From Nocardioides sp. IC4_145 (GTDB lineage: Bacteria > Actinomycetota > Actinomycetes > Propionibacteriales > Nocardioidaceae), in NCBI RefSeq assembly GCF_011250565.1, contig NZ_JAANMS010000026.1, positions 1 through 60,854 of the forward strand: a DNA stretch of 60,854 bases, written 5' to 3'. Position 1 is the stretch's first letter. Each line of letters begins with the position of its first letter. Below the pieces are notes generated by a model that saw nothing but the letters and a program-made list of their open reading frames with translations, was not told the DNA's origin and did not search any database. This document shows positions 41,728-53,136 of this stretch, piece by piece. Both the position numbers and the translations under genes were made by a program.

Positions 41728-41738
41728 GTCGATGGCTG

Positions 41739-42551
41739 ATGGGCACGAAGTTGAATCACGAGTCGTTGGCGGAGCTGCGCGAGATCGCGGCCCGCTACCC
41801 CCAGCCGCGCTCCGGCCTGCTGCCGATGCTGCACCTGGTGCAGTCGGTCGAGGGGCGGATCACCCCGGAGGGGATCGAGGCCTGCGCCGACGTGCTCGGC
41901 ATCTCCGCGGCCGAGGTCAGCGGCGTGGCGACCTTCTACACGATGTACAAGCGCAAGCCGGTCGGCGACTACCACGTCGGCGTCTGCACCAACACGCTCT
42001 GCGCGGTCATGGGCGGCGACGAGATCTTCGCCCGGCTCAAGGACCACCTCGACGTCGGCAACGACGAGACCACCGCCGACGGCAAGGTCACCCTCGAGCA
42101 CCTCGAGTGCAACGCGGCGTGCGACTACGCCCCGGTGATGATGGTCAACTGGGAGTTCGTCGACAACCAGACGCCCGAGTCGGCCGTGCAGCTGGTCGAC
42201 GACCTGCGCGCCGGCAACGAGGTCCGCTCCACCCGGGGGCCCCGGATCTGCACGTGGCGCGAGGCCGCGCGCGTGCTCGCGGGCTTCCCCGACGGTCGCG
42301 CCGACGAGGGCCCGAGCGCCGGCCCGGCCTCGCTGGTCGGCCTCGGCATCGCGACCGAGCGCGGCTGGTCCGCGCCGGACGCCGACCAGACGGACCAGGC
42401 CGACGGCTCGACCGACCACCCGGTCGCCGAGGAGGCCCACCAGGAGGCGGCGGCCACCGCGGACGCCGGCACGAAGGAGGCGGAGGCCGCCGTGGTCGAG
42501 AAGGAGAGCCCGACGACCGAGACGGCCGCGGAGAAGGGAGACGCCCGATGA
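41739..42551 (+). CDS. nuoE: NADH-quinone oxidoreductase subunit E
   Basis: This 270-aa subunit has a [2Fe-2S] thioredoxin-like domain (about 10-185) with ligands in GVCTNTLCAVMGG and ECNAACDYAPVMMVN. The last 80 residues are an acidic, Ala/Glu-rich low-complexity tail longer than in most NuoE. The ATG at 41739 has an AAAGG ribosome site. Confidence 0.94.
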   Translation: MGTKLNHESLAELREIAARYPQPRSGLLPMLHLVQSVEGRITPEGIEACADVLGISAAEVSGVATFYTMYKRKPVGDYHVGVCTNTLCAVMGGDEIFARLKDHLDVGNDETTADGKVTLEHLECNAACDYAPVMMVNWEFVDNQTPESAVQLVDDLRAGNEVRSTRGPRICTWREAARVLAGFPDGRADEGPSAGPASLVGLGIATERGWSAPDADQTDQADGSTDHPVAEEAHQEAAATADAGTKEAEAAVVEKESPTTETAAEKGDAR

Positions 42552-43885
42552 GCAGCACTGCGACCGGGTCCACCGACACCCTCACGCCCGTGCTCACCTC
42601 GGGGTGGGCCGACGAGCGGTCCTGGACCCTCGACGCCTACGCCCGGCGCGGCGGGTACGCCGCGCTCGACAAGGCGTTCGCGATGGGTCCCGACGCCGTC
42701 ATCGAGGCGGTCAAGGACTCCGGCCTGCGCGGCCGCGGCGGCGCGGGCTTCCCGACCGGCATGAAGTGGTCCTTCATCCCGCAGGACAACCCGAACCCGA
42801 AGTACCTCGTCGTCAACGCCGACGAGTCCGAGCCGGGCACCTGCAAGGACATCCCGCTCATGATGGCCAGCCCGCACACGCTGGTCGAGGGCGTCATCCT
42901 CAGCAGCTTCGCCATCCGCGCGCACACCGCGTTCATCTACATCCGCGGCGAGGTCCTCCACGTCATCCGCCGGGTCCAGGCCGCCGTCGCCGCGGCGTAC
43001 GCCGCCGGGCACCTCGGTCGGGACATCCACGGCTCCGGCTACGACCTCGACGTCGTGGTGCACGCCGGTGCCGGTGCCTACATCTGCGGCGAGGAGACCG
43101 CGCTGCTCGAGGGCCTCGAGGGCCGTCGTGGCCAGCCGCGCCTGCGTCCGCCGTTCCCCGCCGTGGCCGGCCTCTACGCGAGCCCGACGGTCATCAACAA
43201 CGTCGAGTCGATCTCGTCGGTGCCGAGCATCATCGCCAACGGCGCCGAGTGGTTCTCGAGCATGGGCACCGAGAAGTCCAAGGGCTTCGGGATCTTCTCC
43301 CTCTCCGGCCACGTGCAGCGCCCGGGGCAGTACGAGGCGCCGCTGGGCATCACCCTGCGCCAGCTCATCGACCTCGCCGGCGGCATCCGCGAAGGTCACG
43401 AGCTGAAGTTCTGGACCCCCGGCGGCTCCAGCACGCCGCTGCTGACCGCCGAGCACCTCGACGTACCGCTGGACTTCGAGGGCGTCGGCGCGGCCGGGTC
43501 GATGCTCGGCACCCGCGCGCTCCAGCTCTTCGACGAGACCGTCTGCGTGGTCCGCGCGGTGCTGCGGTGGACGGAGTTCTACAAGCACGAGTCCTGCGGC
43601 AAGTGCACCCCGTGCCGCGAGGGCACGTGGTGGCTGGTGCAGACGCTCGCCCGCCTCGAGAAGGGCCAGGGCAGCGAGGCCGACCTCGACCTGCTGCTCG
43701 ACCAGTGCGACAACATCCTGGGCCGCTCGTTCTGCGCGCTCGGTGACGGCGCCACCAGCCCGATCTCCAGCTCGATCAAGTACTTCCGCGAGGAGTACCT
43801 CGCCCACCTCACGCACGGCGGCTGCCCGTTCGACCCGGCTGCCTCGACCGCGTGGTCCGACCGCACCGTGGGAGCGACGGCATGA
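42548..43885 (+). CDS. nuoF: NADH-quinone oxidoreductase subunit F
   Basis: This 445-aa subunit binds NADH and FMN ([35 protein letters not shown]). It also binds a [4Fe-4S] cluster through [12 protein letters not shown] plus the cysteine in GRSFCALGD. It is the electron entry point of complex I. It overlaps nuoE and nuoG by 4 nt each. Confidence 0.96.
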   Translation: MSSTATGSTDTLTPVLTSGWADERSWTLDAYARRGGYAALDKAFAMGPDAVIEAVKDSGLRGRGGAGFPTGMKWSFIPQDNPNPKYLVVNADESEPGTCKDIPLMMASPHTLVEGVILSSFAIRAHTAFIYIRGEVLHVIRRVQAAVAAAYAAGHLGRDIHGSGYDLDVVVHAGAGAYICGEETALLEGLEGRRGQPRLRPPFPAVAGLYASPTVINNVESISSVPSIIANGAEWFSSMGTEKSKGFGIFSLSGHVQRPGQYEAPLGITLRQLIDLAGGIREGHELKFWTPGGSSTPLLTAEHLDVPLDFEGVGAAGSMLGTRALQLFDETVCVVRAVLRWTEFYKHESCGKCTPCREGTWWLVQTLARLEKGQGSEADLDLLLDQCDNILGRSFCALGDGATSPISSSIKYFREEYLAHLTHGGCPFDPAASTAWSDRTVGATA

Positions 43886-46314
43886 CGCTGCAGCAGGACC
43901 GCACCGGCCAGGAGGTCGACCGCACCGACCTGGTCTCCCTCACCATCGACGGCGTCCAGGTCAGCGTCCCGAAGGACACCCTGGTCATCCGCGCCGCCGA
44001 GCAGGCCGGCATCCAGGTCCCGCGCTTCTGCGACCACCCGCTGCTCGCGCCGGTCGGCGCGTGCCGCCAGTGCCTGGTCGACGTGCCCGACGCCGGCAAC
44101 GGCCGCGGCTTCCCCAAGCCGCAGGCCTCCTGCACGCTGCCGGTCGCCGAGGGCATGGTCGTCAACACCCAGGCGACCAGCGCGGTGGCCGACAAGGCGC
44201 AGCAGGGCGTCATGGAGTTCCTGCTCATCAACCACCCGCTCGACTGCCCCGTCTGCGACAAGGGCGGCGAGTGCCCGCTGCAGAACCAGGCGATGTCCAA
44301 CGGCCGCGGGGAGTCCCGCTTCGCCGCCTCCGGCGGCATCAAGCGCACCTACCCCAAGCCGATCAACATCTCCGCCCAGGTGCTCCTGGACCGCGAGCGC
44401 TGCGTGCTCTGCGCCCGGTGCACCCGGTTCTCCGAGCAGATCGCCGGCGACCCGTTCATCGCGTTGGTCGAGCGCGGCGCGCTCCAGCAGGTCGGGATCT
44501 ACGAGAAGGAGCCCTTCGAGAGCTACTTCTCCGGCAACACCATCCAGATCTGCCCGGTCGGCGCGCTGACGAGCGCGGAGTACCGCTTCCGCTCCCGCCC
44601 CTTCGACCTCGTCTCCACCCCGGCCGTCGCCGAGCACGACGCCTGCGGCTCCGCGATCCGCGTCGACCACCGCCGCGGCAAGGTCATGCGCCGCCTGGCC
44701 GGCAACGACCCCGAGGTCAACGAGGAGTGGATCACCGACAAGGACCGCTTCGCGTTCCACTACGCCCAGCAGGCCGACCGGCTGACCTACCCGCAGGTGC
44801 GCGACACCGACGGCAGCCTGCGGCCCGCGTCGTGGCCGGAGGCCTTCGCGGTCGCCGCCCGCGGCCTGGCCGAGGCCGGCGCCGTCGGCGTGCTGCCCGG
44901 CGGTCGGCTCACCGCCGAGGACGCCTACGCCTACAGCGTCTTCGCGCGCGTCTCGCTCGGCACCAACGACGTCGACTTCCGCGCGCGTCCGCTCTCGGCC
45001 GAGGAGGCGGACTTCCTCGCCTCCGAGGTCGTGCTCACCGGCCCCTGGGACGGTGCGGTGACGTACGCCGACCTCGAGGCCGCGCGGACCGTCGTCCTGC
45101 TCGGGCTCGAGCCCGAGGACGAGGCCGGCGCGATCTTCCTGCGGCTGCGCAAGGCGTCCGGGCGGGGCACGCGCGTGCTCTCGGTCGCGCCCTTCAGCAG
45201 CCGCGGCCTGCGAAAGATGAACGGCGTGCTGGTGCCGGCGGCGCCCGGCACCGAGGCGCAGGCCATCGAGGCGCTGGCCGAGCACTCCGAGCACGGCTTG
45301 GACAAGGACACGGTCCTGCTGGTGGGGGAGCGGCTCGCGACCTCGCCCGGGGCCCTGACCGCGGCGGCCGCGCTCGCCCGGCGTACCGGTGCCCGGCTCG
45401 CGTGGGTGCCGCGCCGGGCCGGCGACCGCGGCGCGGTCGAGGCCGGCTGCCTGCCGACCCTGCTGCCCGGTGGCCGCCCGGTCGCCGACGCCGCCGCCCG
45501 CGTCGACGCCGCCACCACCTGGGGCGTCGACTCCCTGCCCGAGGCCCCCGGCCGTGACGCCGACCAGATCGTGGCCGCGCTCGTCTCCGGCGAGCTCGGC
45601 GGCGTGGTCGTCGGCGGCGTGGACCCCGACGACACCGCCGACCCGGCCGCGACCCGCGCCGCGCTGCGCGCGGCCCGCTTCGTGGTCGCCCTGGAGGTCC
45701 GCGAGACCGACGTGACCCGGGAGGCCGACGTGGTCTTCCCGGTGGCGCCGGTCAGCGACAAGGCCGGCACGTTCCTCACCTGGGAGGGCCGCCCGCGGCC
45801 CTTCGACGCGGTCTTCACCAACCCCGCCTCGCTGCCCGACCTCCGCGTCCTCGCCGGCATCGCCGAGGAGCTCGCGGTGCTCGGCCGCGGCCGCCCGCTC
45901 GGCTTCCGCACGGTCGCCGACGTCCGCGCCCGGATGGAGGAGCTCGGCGGGTGGGACGGCGAACGACCGGCCCCGCGCGCGGAGCTGGTGGCGTCGACCG
46001 CCACCGCGAGCGACGGCATGGTGCTCGCGACCTGGAAGCAGATGCTCGACCTCGGCTCGATGCAGGACGGCGACGCCGCCCTCCGGGCCACCGCCCGGAT
46101 GCCGGTCGCGCGGGTCAGCGCGACGACGTACGACGCCGTCGGGCCCACCGTCACCATCACCGGTGACCGCGGCTCGGTGACGCTGCCGGCCGAGATCACC
46201 GACGACCTGGTCGACGGCGTGGTCTGGGTGCCGGCGAACTCCTTCGGCGACGGGGTGCTGGCCGGCCTGGCCTCGCCCGGGTCCCGCGTGAGCGTGAAGG
46301 GAGCAGGCCGATGA
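43882..46314 (+). CDS. nuoG: NADH-quinone oxidoreductase subunit G
   Basis: This 810-aa subunit has an N-terminal [2Fe-2S] domain ([19 protein letters not shown]), a His-Cys3 cluster ([13 protein letters not shown]) and a [4Fe-4S] site ([13 protein letters not shown]). A molybdopterin-oxidoreductase-like C-terminal body follows. It relays electrons in the peripheral arm. Confidence 0.95.
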   Translation: MTLQQDRTGQEVDRTDLVSLTIDGVQVSVPKDTLVIRAAEQAGIQVPRFCDHPLLAPVGACRQCLVDVPDAGNGRGFPKPQASCTLPVAEGMVVNTQATSAVADKAQQGVMEFLLINHPLDCPVCDKGGECPLQNQAMSNGRGESRFAASGGIKRTYPKPINISAQVLLDRERCVLCARCTRFSEQIAGDPFIALVERGALQQVGIYEKEPFESYFSGNTIQICPVGALTSAEYRFRSRPFDLVSTPAVAEHDACGSAIRVDHRRGKVMRRLAGNDPEVNEEWITDKDRFAFHYAQQADRLTYPQVRDTDGSLRPASWPEAFAVAARGLAEAGAVGVLPGGRLTAEDAYAYSVFARVSLGTNDVDFRARPLSAEEADFLASEVVLTGPWDGAVTYADLEAARTVVLLGLEPEDEAGAIFLRLRKASGRGTRVLSVAPFSSRGLRKMNGVLVPAAPGTEAQAIEALAEHSEHGLDKDTVLLVGERLATSPGALTAAAALARRTGARLAWVPRRAGDRGAVEAGCLPTLLPGGRPVADAAARVDAATTWGVDSLPEAPGRDADQIVAALVSGELGGVVVGGVDPDDTADPAATRAALRAARFVVALEVRETDVTREADVVFPVAPVSDKAGTFLTWEGRPRPFDAVFTNPASLPDLRVLAGIAEELAVLGRGRPLGFRTVADVRARMEELGGWDGERPAPRAELVASTATASDGMVLATWKQMLDLGSMQDGDAALRATARMPVARVSATTYDAVGPTVTITGDRGSVTLPAEITDDLVDGVVWVPANSFGDGVLAGLASPGSRVSVKGAGR

Positions 46315-47651
46315 CCTCGCTCGTGGCGCCGCTGCTGTCGACGCTGGCCGTCGACGACCTCTCGGCGTTCGGCAACGACCCGCTGTGGGTCGTCCTCCTC
46401 AAGACCGTGCTGATCTTCGTGGTCCTGGTCCTGCTGACGCTGTTCAACATCTGGTGGGAGCGCCGGGTCGTGGCCCGGATGCAGCACCGCATCGGCCCGA
46501 ACGTCAACGGGCCCTTCGGCCTGCTGCAATCGCTGGCCGACGGCGTGAAGCTGGCGCTGAAGGAGGACATCATCCCCAAGGCCGCCGACAAGGTGGTCTT
46601 CCTCCTCGCCCCCGTCATGGCCGTCATCCCGGCGTTCGTGACCTTCAGCGTGATCCCGTTCGGTCCCGAGGTGCGGATCCCGTTCACCGACACCGTCACC
46701 CCGCTCCAGCTGACCGACATGCCGGTCGCGGTGCTGTTCGTGATGGCGATCGCCTCGATTGGCATCTACGGCATCGTGCTAGGCGGCTGGTCCAGCGGCT
46801 CGACGTACTCCCTGCTGGGCGGCCTGCGCTCGAGCGCGCAGATGATCTCCTACGAGGTCTCGATGGGCCTGGCGCTCGTCTCGGTGTTCCTCTACGCCGG
46901 CTCCGCCTCGACCTCGCAGATCGTCGACGCGCAGGACTCGCTGTGGTTCGGCCTGGTGCTCGCCCCGTCGTTCGTCATCTACGTCATCTCGATGGTCGGC
47001 GAGGTCAACCGCGCACCCTTCGACCTCCCCGAGGCCGAGGGCGAGCTGGTCGGCGGCTTCCACACGGAGTACTCGTCGCTGAAGTTCGCCCTGTTCTTCC
47101 TCGCCGAGTACATCAACATGGCGACCGTCTCGGCGGTCGCGACCACGCTGTTCCTGGGTGGCTGGCGCGCCCCGTTCTGGATCGACCGGGTGTGGGAGGG
47201 CGCCAACGAGGGCTACGTCCCGCTGATCTGGTTCTTCGGCAAGATGCTGTTCTTCATCTTCCTGTTCATCTGGCTGCGCGGCTCCCTGCCCCGGCTGCGC
47301 TACGACCAGTTCATGAACTTCGGCTGGAAGGTGCTGATTCCGGTCGCCCTGGGCTGGACCGTCGCGGTCTCCGTCATCCGCGCGATCACGCTCGACGGCG
47401 GTCTCGACCGGCAGTACGTCCTGGTCGCGCTGGCCGTGCTGGCGGCGGTGTTCCTCGCCGTCATGTTCTTCGGCCAGGACAGCGACGAGCCGGCCGCGCG
47501 GACCACCCGCCCGGCGCCCGAGCCGACCGGCGGCTTCCCGGTCCCGCCGATGCCCGCCGGCGGCCCCGTCCGTGGTGCCGCCCGACCGTTGACCTTCGCG
47601 ACCCCTGCGACGCAGGGGAGCGCCGCCGAGGCGGAGGAGGAGAGCCGATGA
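46311..47651 (+). CDS. nuoH: NADH-quinone oxidoreductase subunit H
   Basis: This 446-aa subunit has eight or so membrane helices and the signatures [23 protein letters not shown] and [25 protein letters not shown]. It forms the quinone channel. A Pro/Ala-rich cytoplasmic tail of about 60 residues is present. Confidence 0.96.
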   Translation: MTSLVAPLLSTLAVDDLSAFGNDPLWVVLLKTVLIFVVLVLLTLFNIWWERRVVARMQHRIGPNVNGPFGLLQSLADGVKLALKEDIIPKAADKVVFLLAPVMAVIPAFVTFSVIPFGPEVRIPFTDTVTPLQLTDMPVAVLFVMAIASIGIYGIVLGGWSSGSTYSLLGGLRSSAQMISYEVSMGLALVSVFLYAGSASTSQIVDAQDSLWFGLVLAPSFVIYVISMVGEVNRAPFDLPEAEGELVGGFHTEYSSLKFALFFLAEYINMATVSAVATTLFLGGWRAPFWIDRVWEGANEGYVPLIWFFGKMLFFIFLFIWLRGSLPRLRYDQFMNFGWKVLIPVALGWTVAVSVIRAITLDGGLDRQYVLVALAVLAAVFLAVMFFGQDSDEPAARTTRPAPEPTGGFPVPPMPAGGPVRGAARPLTFATPATQGSAAEAEEESR

Positions 47652-48310
47652 CCGACGCACCGAGCGGCAGCTCGCCGGACCGGTCGGGCGAGCTGCCCAA
47701 CGACCAGCCGACCGAGAAGCAGCGCTTCTGGGACCCCGTGGCCGGCTTCGGCGTGACGCTGCGGACGATGTTCAAGAAGGTGGTCACCGAGCAGTACCCC
47801 TTCGAGAAGCAGCCGACCGCCCCGCGCTTCCACGGCCGCCACCAGCTCAACCGCTGGCCCGACGGCCTGGAGAAGTGCGTCGGGTGCGAGCTGTGCGCCT
47901 GGGCCTGCCCGGCTGACGCGATCTACGTCGAGGGCGCCTCGAACGTCGACCTGCCCGACGGCTCCGGGCGCTACAGCCCCGGCGAGCGCTACGGCCGCGT
48001 CTACCAGATCAACTACCTGCGCTGCATCCTGTGCGGGCTGTGCATCGAGGCGTGCCCGACCCGCGCGCTGACGATGACCAACGAGTACGAGCTGGCCGAC
48101 GACAACCGCGCGGACCTCATCTACGAGAAGTCCGACCTGCTCGCCCCGCTGCTGCCGGGCATGGAGCAGCCGCCGCACCCGATGCTGCTCGGCTCCGACG
48201 AGGGCGACTACTATCGCGGCACCTTCGCCGCGCCCCCCTCCCCGTCCACGTCGACCGCCCCGGCGACCACGCTCGACGACGACGCCACGCTGCGGGGGGC
48301 CGGCCGGTGA
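47648..48310 (+). CDS. nuoI: NADH-quinone oxidoreductase subunit I
   Basis: This 220-aa subunit has two [4Fe-4S] ferredoxin motifs, [12 protein letters not shown] and [12 protein letters not shown], for clusters N6a and N6b. It has a short disordered C-terminal tail. Confidence 0.96.
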   Translation: MTDAPSGSSPDRSGELPNDQPTEKQRFWDPVAGFGVTLRTMFKKVVTEQYPFEKQPTAPRFHGRHQLNRWPDGLEKCVGCELCAWACPADAIYVEGASNVDLPDGSGRYSPGERYGRVYQINYLRCILCGLCIEACPTRALTMTNEYELADDNRADLIYEKSDLLAPLLPGMEQPPHPMLLGSDEGDYYRGTFAAPPSPSTSTAPATTLDDDATLRGAGR

Positions 48311-49203
48311 CCGCGTTCTGGATCCTGGCCCCGGTGATGGTGGTCTGCGCGCTCGGCATCCTCGTCGTGCGCAAGGCCGTCCACGCGGCGCTGCTGCTCG
48401 CGACGGTGATGATCAGCCTGGCGGTGCTGTACGCCGTGCTGGAGGCGCCGTTCCTCTTCGTCGTGCAGATCATCGTCTACACCGGCGCCATCCTCATGCT
48501 GTTCCTCTTCGTCGTCATGCTCGTCGGCGTCGACGCCTCGGACTCCCTGGTGGAGACGATCCGCGGCCAGCGGAGCGCGGCCGTCGTCGCGGGCATCGCC
48601 CTGGGCGCCCTGCTGCTGGTGGGTGTCGCCCAGCTCTCGCTCGGCACGACGGTCGGCCTCGAGGAGGCCAACGCCGGCGGCAACATCGAGGGCCTGGCCG
48701 ACCTGCTGTTCTCCCGCTACGTGCTGGTCTTCGAGGTCACCGCGGCCCTGCTGATCACCGCCGCGCTCGGCGCGATGGTGCTGGCGCACCGCGAGCGCGC
48801 CAGCGCCAAGCCGGGCCAGGCCGAGCTGGCCGCCCAGCGGGTCCGCGACTTCGGCACCAAGGGCGCCCACCTCGGTCCGCTGCCGGCGCCGGGTGTCTAC
48901 GCCCGTCACAACGCCGTGGACACCCCCGCGCTGCTGCCCGACGGCACGCCCGCGGAGACGTCGGTCTCGCAGACCCTCGCGGCCCGCGGCACGATCCGCC
49001 ACGCCCCCGACCTGGCCGACGACATCGAGGACGTCCAGCGCGCGCTGGGCGGGCCCGCCGGCGGCGCCGGCACGCCCGCGGACACCTCGGCCGGCTCCGG
49101 GCACAACACCGAGAACCCCAGCACCGGCAACGCGACGGGCGCCGGCGGCCCCGGCGCGTCCGGCACCACCGGCACCGGGACCGACGAGGAGGCCCACCGA
49201 TGA
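48307..49203 (+). CDS. nuoJ: NADH-quinone oxidoreductase subunit J
   Basis: This 298-aa subunit has five membrane helices in residues 1-165, including [23 protein letters not shown] with its pi-bulge glycine. It then has about 130 residues of Gly/Ala/Thr-rich soluble tail, longer than in most NuoJ. The GTG start overlaps nuoI. Confidence 0.94.
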   Translation: MTAFWILAPVMVVCALGILVVRKAVHAALLLATVMISLAVLYAVLEAPFLFVVQIIVYTGAILMLFLFVVMLVGVDASDSLVETIRGQRSAAVVAGIALGALLLVGVAQLSLGTTVGLEEANAGGNIEGLADLLFSRYVLVFEVTAALLITAALGAMVLAHRERASAKPGQAELAAQRVRDFGTKGAHLGPLPAPGVYARHNAVDTPALLPDGTPAETSVSQTLAARGTIRHAPDLADDIEDVQRALGGPAGGAGTPADTSAGSGHNTENPSTGNATGAGGPGASGTTGTGTDEEAHR

Positions 49204-49502
49204 CCGACGTGACGCCGTACGTCGTGCTGTCGGCGATCCTGTTCAGCATCGGCGCCGTGGGCGTGCTGACCCGCCGCAACGCGATCGTGGTCTTCATGTG
49301 CGTCGAGCTGATGCTCAACGCCTGCAACCTCGCGTTCGTCGCCTTCGCCAAGCAGCACGGCAACCTCGACGGGCAGGTCGCCGCGTTCTTCGTGATGGTC
49401 GTCGCCGCCGCCGAGGTCGTCGTGGGGCTCGCGATCATCATGACCATCTTCCGCACGCGCCGGTCGGCCTCGGTCGACGACGCCAGCCTGCTGAAGTACT
49501 GA
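49200..49502 (+). CDS. nuoK: NADH-quinone oxidoreductase subunit K
   Basis: This 100-aa subunit has three helices, with conserved glutamates in [16 protein letters not shown] and [12 protein letters not shown] that act in proton transfer. It overlaps nuoJ by 4 nt. Confidence 0.96.
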   Translation: MTDVTPYVVLSAILFSIGAVGVLTRRNAIVVFMCVELMLNACNLAFVAFAKQHGNLDGQVAAFFVMVVAAAEVVVGLAIIMTIFRTRRSASVDDASLLKY

Positions 49503-49514
49503 GGAAGAGGACGG

Positions 49515-51449
49515 ATGTACTCACTGTCCGAGGCTGCCCACCAGGTGCCGGTCATCGAGCCGAGCGCCGCGGACGGCACCTTCTCGCTGCTGTGGCTGGT
49601 GATCGGCCTGCCGCTGCTCGGCGCCGTCGTGCTGCTGCTCGGCGGCCGGGCCACCGACCGCTGGGGCCACTGGCTGGGCACGCTCATGTCGGCGGCGTCC
49701 TTCGTCGTCAGCCTGCTGCTCTTCGTCGAGCTGCTCGGTCGGGAGGAGGGTGACCGGTCGGTCACCCAGCACCTCTACGACTGGATCGCGGTCGGCGACC
49801 TGCAGGTCGGGATGGACCTGCTCTACGACCCGCTGTCGGCGCTGTTCCTGCTGCTGATCACCGGTGTCGGCACGCTCATCCACGTCTACTCCATCGGCTA
49901 CATGGAGCACGACCCGCGGCGTCGCCGGTTCTTCGCCTACCTCAACCTGTTCGTCGCCGCGATGCTCATGCTGGTGCTGGCGGAGAACTACCTGGGGCTG
50001 TTCCTCGGCTGGGAGGGCGTCGGCCTGGCGTCGTACCTGCTCATCGGCTTCTGGCAGCACAAGCCCTCCGCGGCCGCGGCGGCCAGGAAGGCCTTCGTCA
50101 TCAACCGCGTCGGCGACATCGGCATGGCGCTGGCGATCGCGCTGCTGTTCACGACCTTCGGCACCACGAGCTTCTCCGCCATCAGCCAGGTCTCCGGCGC
50201 CGCCGAGGAGGACACGCTCACCGCGGTCGGCCTGCTCCTGCTGCTCGCGGCCTGCGGCAAGTCCGCCCAGGTGCCGCTGCAGGCCTGGCTCCTGGACGCG
50301 ATGGAGGGCCCGACCCCGGTCTCCGCGCTCATCCACGCCGCGACCATGGTCACCGCCGGCGTCTACCTCGTCGTCCGGTCGAACTTCATCTTCGAGCTCG
50401 CCCCGACCGCGCAGACGGTGGTCGTCGTCGTCGCGACGGTCACGCTGCTGTGGGGTGCGGTCATCGGCTGCGCCAAGGACGACATCAAGAAGGCGCTCGC
50501 CGGCTCCACGATGAGCCAGATCGGCTACATGATGCTCGGCGCCGGCCTCGGCGTCGCGGGCTACGCGTTCGCGATCTTCCACCTGATCACGCACGGCTTC
50601 TTCAAGGCCAACATGTTCCTCGGTGCCGGGTCGGTCATGCACGGCATGAACGACGACGTCGACATGCGGCGGTACGGCGCGCTCCGGCACGCCATGCCGG
50701 TCACGTTCCTGACCTTCGCGATGGGCTACCTCGCGATCATCGGCTTCCCCGGCTTCTCCGGCTTCTGGTCCAAGGACAAGATCATCGAGACCGCCCTGGC
50801 CGAGAACTGGGTGGTCGGCGTGCTCGCGCTGCTGGGCGCCGGCATCACCGGCTTCTACATGACCCGGCTGATGCTGCTGACCTTCTTCACCACCAAGCGG
50901 TGGAAGGAGGACGTGCACCCCCACGAGTCACCCGGCGTCATGACCGTGCCGCTGGTCGTGCTGGCCGCGCTCTCGGTCCTCGGCGGCGTGCTCCTGCTCG
51001 GCGACTGGATCGTGGAGTGGCTCGCGCCGGTCGTCGGCGAGGCGCCGCACCACGAGCCGCCGCTGCCGATCATCGTGATCACGCTGCTCACGGTCGCGAC
51101 CGTCGCGGTCGGCGTGGCCGCCGCCTGGTTCCTCGTCGGCAGGCGCGAGGTGCCGCTCACCGCGCCGCAGGACGTGTCGTTCGCGACCCGCGCCGCGCGT
51201 GCCGACATGTACGGCGACGCGATCAACGACGTGCTCGTCGGCCGTCCGGGCGCCGCCACCGTCCGAGGGCTCACCGCCGGTGACCGCACGGTCGTCGACG
51301 GGCTCTTCACCGGTGGCTCCGCCGGGGTGAAGGCCACCGGCAACGTGCTGCGCCGGCTCCAGAACGGCTTCGTCCGCTCCTACGCCCTCTCCGTCCTCGG
51401 CGGCGTCCTGCTCGTCGTCCTCGCACTCCTGGCGGTGAACCTCGCATGA
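49515..51449 (+). CDS. nuoL: NADH-quinone oxidoreductase subunit L
   Basis: This 644-aa antiporter-like proton channel has [17 protein letters not shown], the glutamate segment [19 protein letters not shown] and [24 protein letters not shown]. The C-terminal helices are consistent with the lateral arm. A GAGGA ribosome site lies before the ATG. Confidence 0.95.
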   Translation: MYSLSEAAHQVPVIEPSAADGTFSLLWLVIGLPLLGAVVLLLGGRATDRWGHWLGTLMSAASFVVSLLLFVELLGREEGDRSVTQHLYDWIAVGDLQVGMDLLYDPLSALFLLLITGVGTLIHVYSIGYMEHDPRRRRFFAYLNLFVAAMLMLVLAENYLGLFLGWEGVGLASYLLIGFWQHKPSAAAAARKAFVINRVGDIGMALAIALLFTTFGTTSFSAISQVSGAAEEDTLTAVGLLLLLAACGKSAQVPLQAWLLDAMEGPTPVSALIHAATMVTAGVYLVVRSNFIFELAPTAQTVVVVVATVTLLWGAVIGCAKDDIKKALAGSTMSQIGYMMLGAGLGVAGYAFAIFHLITHGFFKANMFLGAGSVMHGMNDDVDMRRYGALRHAMPVTFLTFAMGYLAIIGFPGFSGFWSKDKIIETALAENWVVGVLALLGAGITGFYMTRLMLLTFFTTKRWKEDVHPHESPGVMTVPLVVLAALSVLGGVLLLGDWIVEWLAPVVGEAPHHEPPLPIIVITLLTVATVAVGVAAAWFLVGRREVPLTAPQDVSFATRAARADMYGDAINDVLVGRPGAATVRGLTAGDRTVVDGLFTGGSAGVKATGNVLRRLQNGFVRSYALSVLGGVLLVVLALLAVNLA

Positions 51450-53134
51450 GCGACTTCCCCTGGCTCACCCTCCTGATCGTCGTGCCGCTCGTCGGCGCGG
51501 TCGTCGTGGCCGCCCTGCCGCGTGCCGAGCTCGCCAAGCTGGTCGCGCTGCTCGTCTCCGTGCTGACCCTCGGGCTCGGCGTCGCCGTCGCGCTCCAGCA
51601 CGAGCTGCGCGGGGGCATGCAGCTGACCGAGACCCACGACTGGATCTCCGCCTTCGGCGTCCACTACGCGCTCGGCGTGGACGGGCTCTCCCTGCTGATG
51701 GTCCTGCTGACCGTCGTGCTGGTCCCGATCGTGCTGGCCTACTCCTGGACCCACGACGAGGGCCCTGGTGCCGGCGGCTCGCCGCGGGCGTTCTTCGCCT
51801 GGGCGCTGGCGCTCGAGGCGCTCTCGCTCGCGGTATTCCTCGCCACCGACGTCTTCCTCTTCTACGTCGTCTTCGAGGCCACGCTGATCCCGGCGTACTT
51901 CCTCATCGGCGGCTTCGGCAAGGCCGGCCGCGGGGCCGCCGCGGTGAAGTTCCTGATGTTCCAGCTCGGTGGCGGCCTGGTGCTGCTCGGCTCGGTGATC
52001 GGGCTCTACGTCGTCTCCGCGCAGGCCGGGGAGCCGTCGTACCTCCACTCGGACCTCGCCGCGCTGGACATGTCCACCTCCGCCGAGCGCTGGATCCTCG
52101 CCGGCTTCCTCATCGCCTTCGTGGTCAAGGCGCCGCTCTTCCCGCTGCACACCTGGTTGGCCGACACCACCGAGAAGGCCACGCCCGGCACGAGCGTGCT
52201 GCTGGTGTGCGTGCTCGACAAGATCGGCACCTACGGGATGCTCCGCTTCTGCCTGGAGCTGTTCCCCGACGCCTCGCAGTGGGCCACGCCGCTGGTCGTC
52301 ACGCTGGCGCTCATCTCGATCGTGTACGGCGCGCTGCTGGCCATCGGCCAGGACGACCTGCTGCGGCTGGTCGGCCTCACCTCGCTGAGCCACTTCGGGT
52401 TCATCACCCTCGGCATCTTCGCCTTCAGCAGCCAGGGCCAGAGCGGCGCGATCCTCTACATGGTCAACCACGGCCTCGGCACCGCCGCGCTGTTCCTCAC
52501 CGCCGGCCACGTGGTCGCGCGACGGGGGACCTCCTCCATCAGCCGGATGGGCGGGATGGAGAAGCTCGCCCCGGTGCTGGCCGGGCTGTTCCTCCTCGCG
52601 GGCCTGGCGACGCTGAGCCTGCCCGGGCTGAGCCCGTTCGTCTCCGAGCTGCTCGTGATCATCGCGGCCTTCGACTACCACTGGTGGGTCGGCGCGATCG
52701 CGGTGACCGGCATCGTGCTGGCCGCGATCTACGTGCTGTCGATGTACCAGCGCGTGATGACCGGTCCCGGCCCGCTGGTCGCGGACGACGCGGCGGCGGG
52801 CGAGCACCTCGAGGACCCGGCGCACCGCGAGCCGGCCGGCCACGGGACGGCCGGGGGCGGCGCGACCGCCACCGCCACGCACACCGACACCCGCGCCGGG
52901 GCCGCCGTCGCGACGCCGGCCGCTGCGCGCGACCTCCGCCCGCACGAGGTCGCGGTGCTGACGCCGCTGGTGGTCGGGCTGGTGCTCTTCGGCTTCTTCC
53001 CGATGCCGTTGTTCGACGTGGCCAACCCCTACGTCGAGGACCTGATGGCCCGCGTCGACGTCGACGACGACGCTCCCGCCGTACCCCCGGGGACGACCGT
53101 CGAGCACGAGGCCGCTGGAGAGGGAGCTCACTGA
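51446..53134 (+). CDS. nuoM: NADH-quinone oxidoreductase subunit M
   Basis: This 562-aa antiporter-like proton channel has [42 protein letters not shown] and [14 protein letters not shown] low-complexity Ala/Thr/His-rich insert of about 45 residues (near 445-490) lies before the last helix. It overlaps nuoL by 4 nt. Confidence 0.95.
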   Translation: MSDFPWLTLLIVVPLVGAVVVAALPRAELAKLVALLVSVLTLGLGVAVALQHELRGGMQLTETHDWISAFGVHYALGVDGLSLLMVLLTVVLVPIVLAYSWTHDEGPGAGGSPRAFFAWALALEALSLAVFLATDVFLFYVVFEATLIPAYFLIGGFGKAGRGAAAVKFLMFQLGGGLVLLGSVIGLYVVSAQAGEPSYLHSDLAALDMSTSAERWILAGFLIAFVVKAPLFPLHTWLADTTEKATPGTSVLLVCVLDKIGTYGMLRFCLELFPDASQWATPLVVTLALISIVYGALLAIGQDDLLRLVGLTSLSHFGFITLGIFAFSSQGQSGAILYMVNHGLGTAALFLTAGHVVARRGTSSISRMGGMEKLAPVLAGLFLLAGLATLSLPGLSPFVSELLVIIAAFDYHWWVGAIAVTGIVLAAIYVLSMYQRVMTGPGPLVADDAAAGEHLEDPAHREPAGHGTAGGGATATATHTDTRAGAAVATPAAARDLRPHEVAVLTPLVVGLVLFGFFPMPLFDVANPYVEDLMARVDVDDDAPAVPPGTTVEHEAAGEGAH

Positions 53135-53136
53135 GC

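Noticed and set aside
41732..41767. Alternative ATG at 41732 before nuoE
   Set aside because: It is in a different frame (that of nuoF) and gives no NuoE-like start. The ATG at 41739 fits the family.
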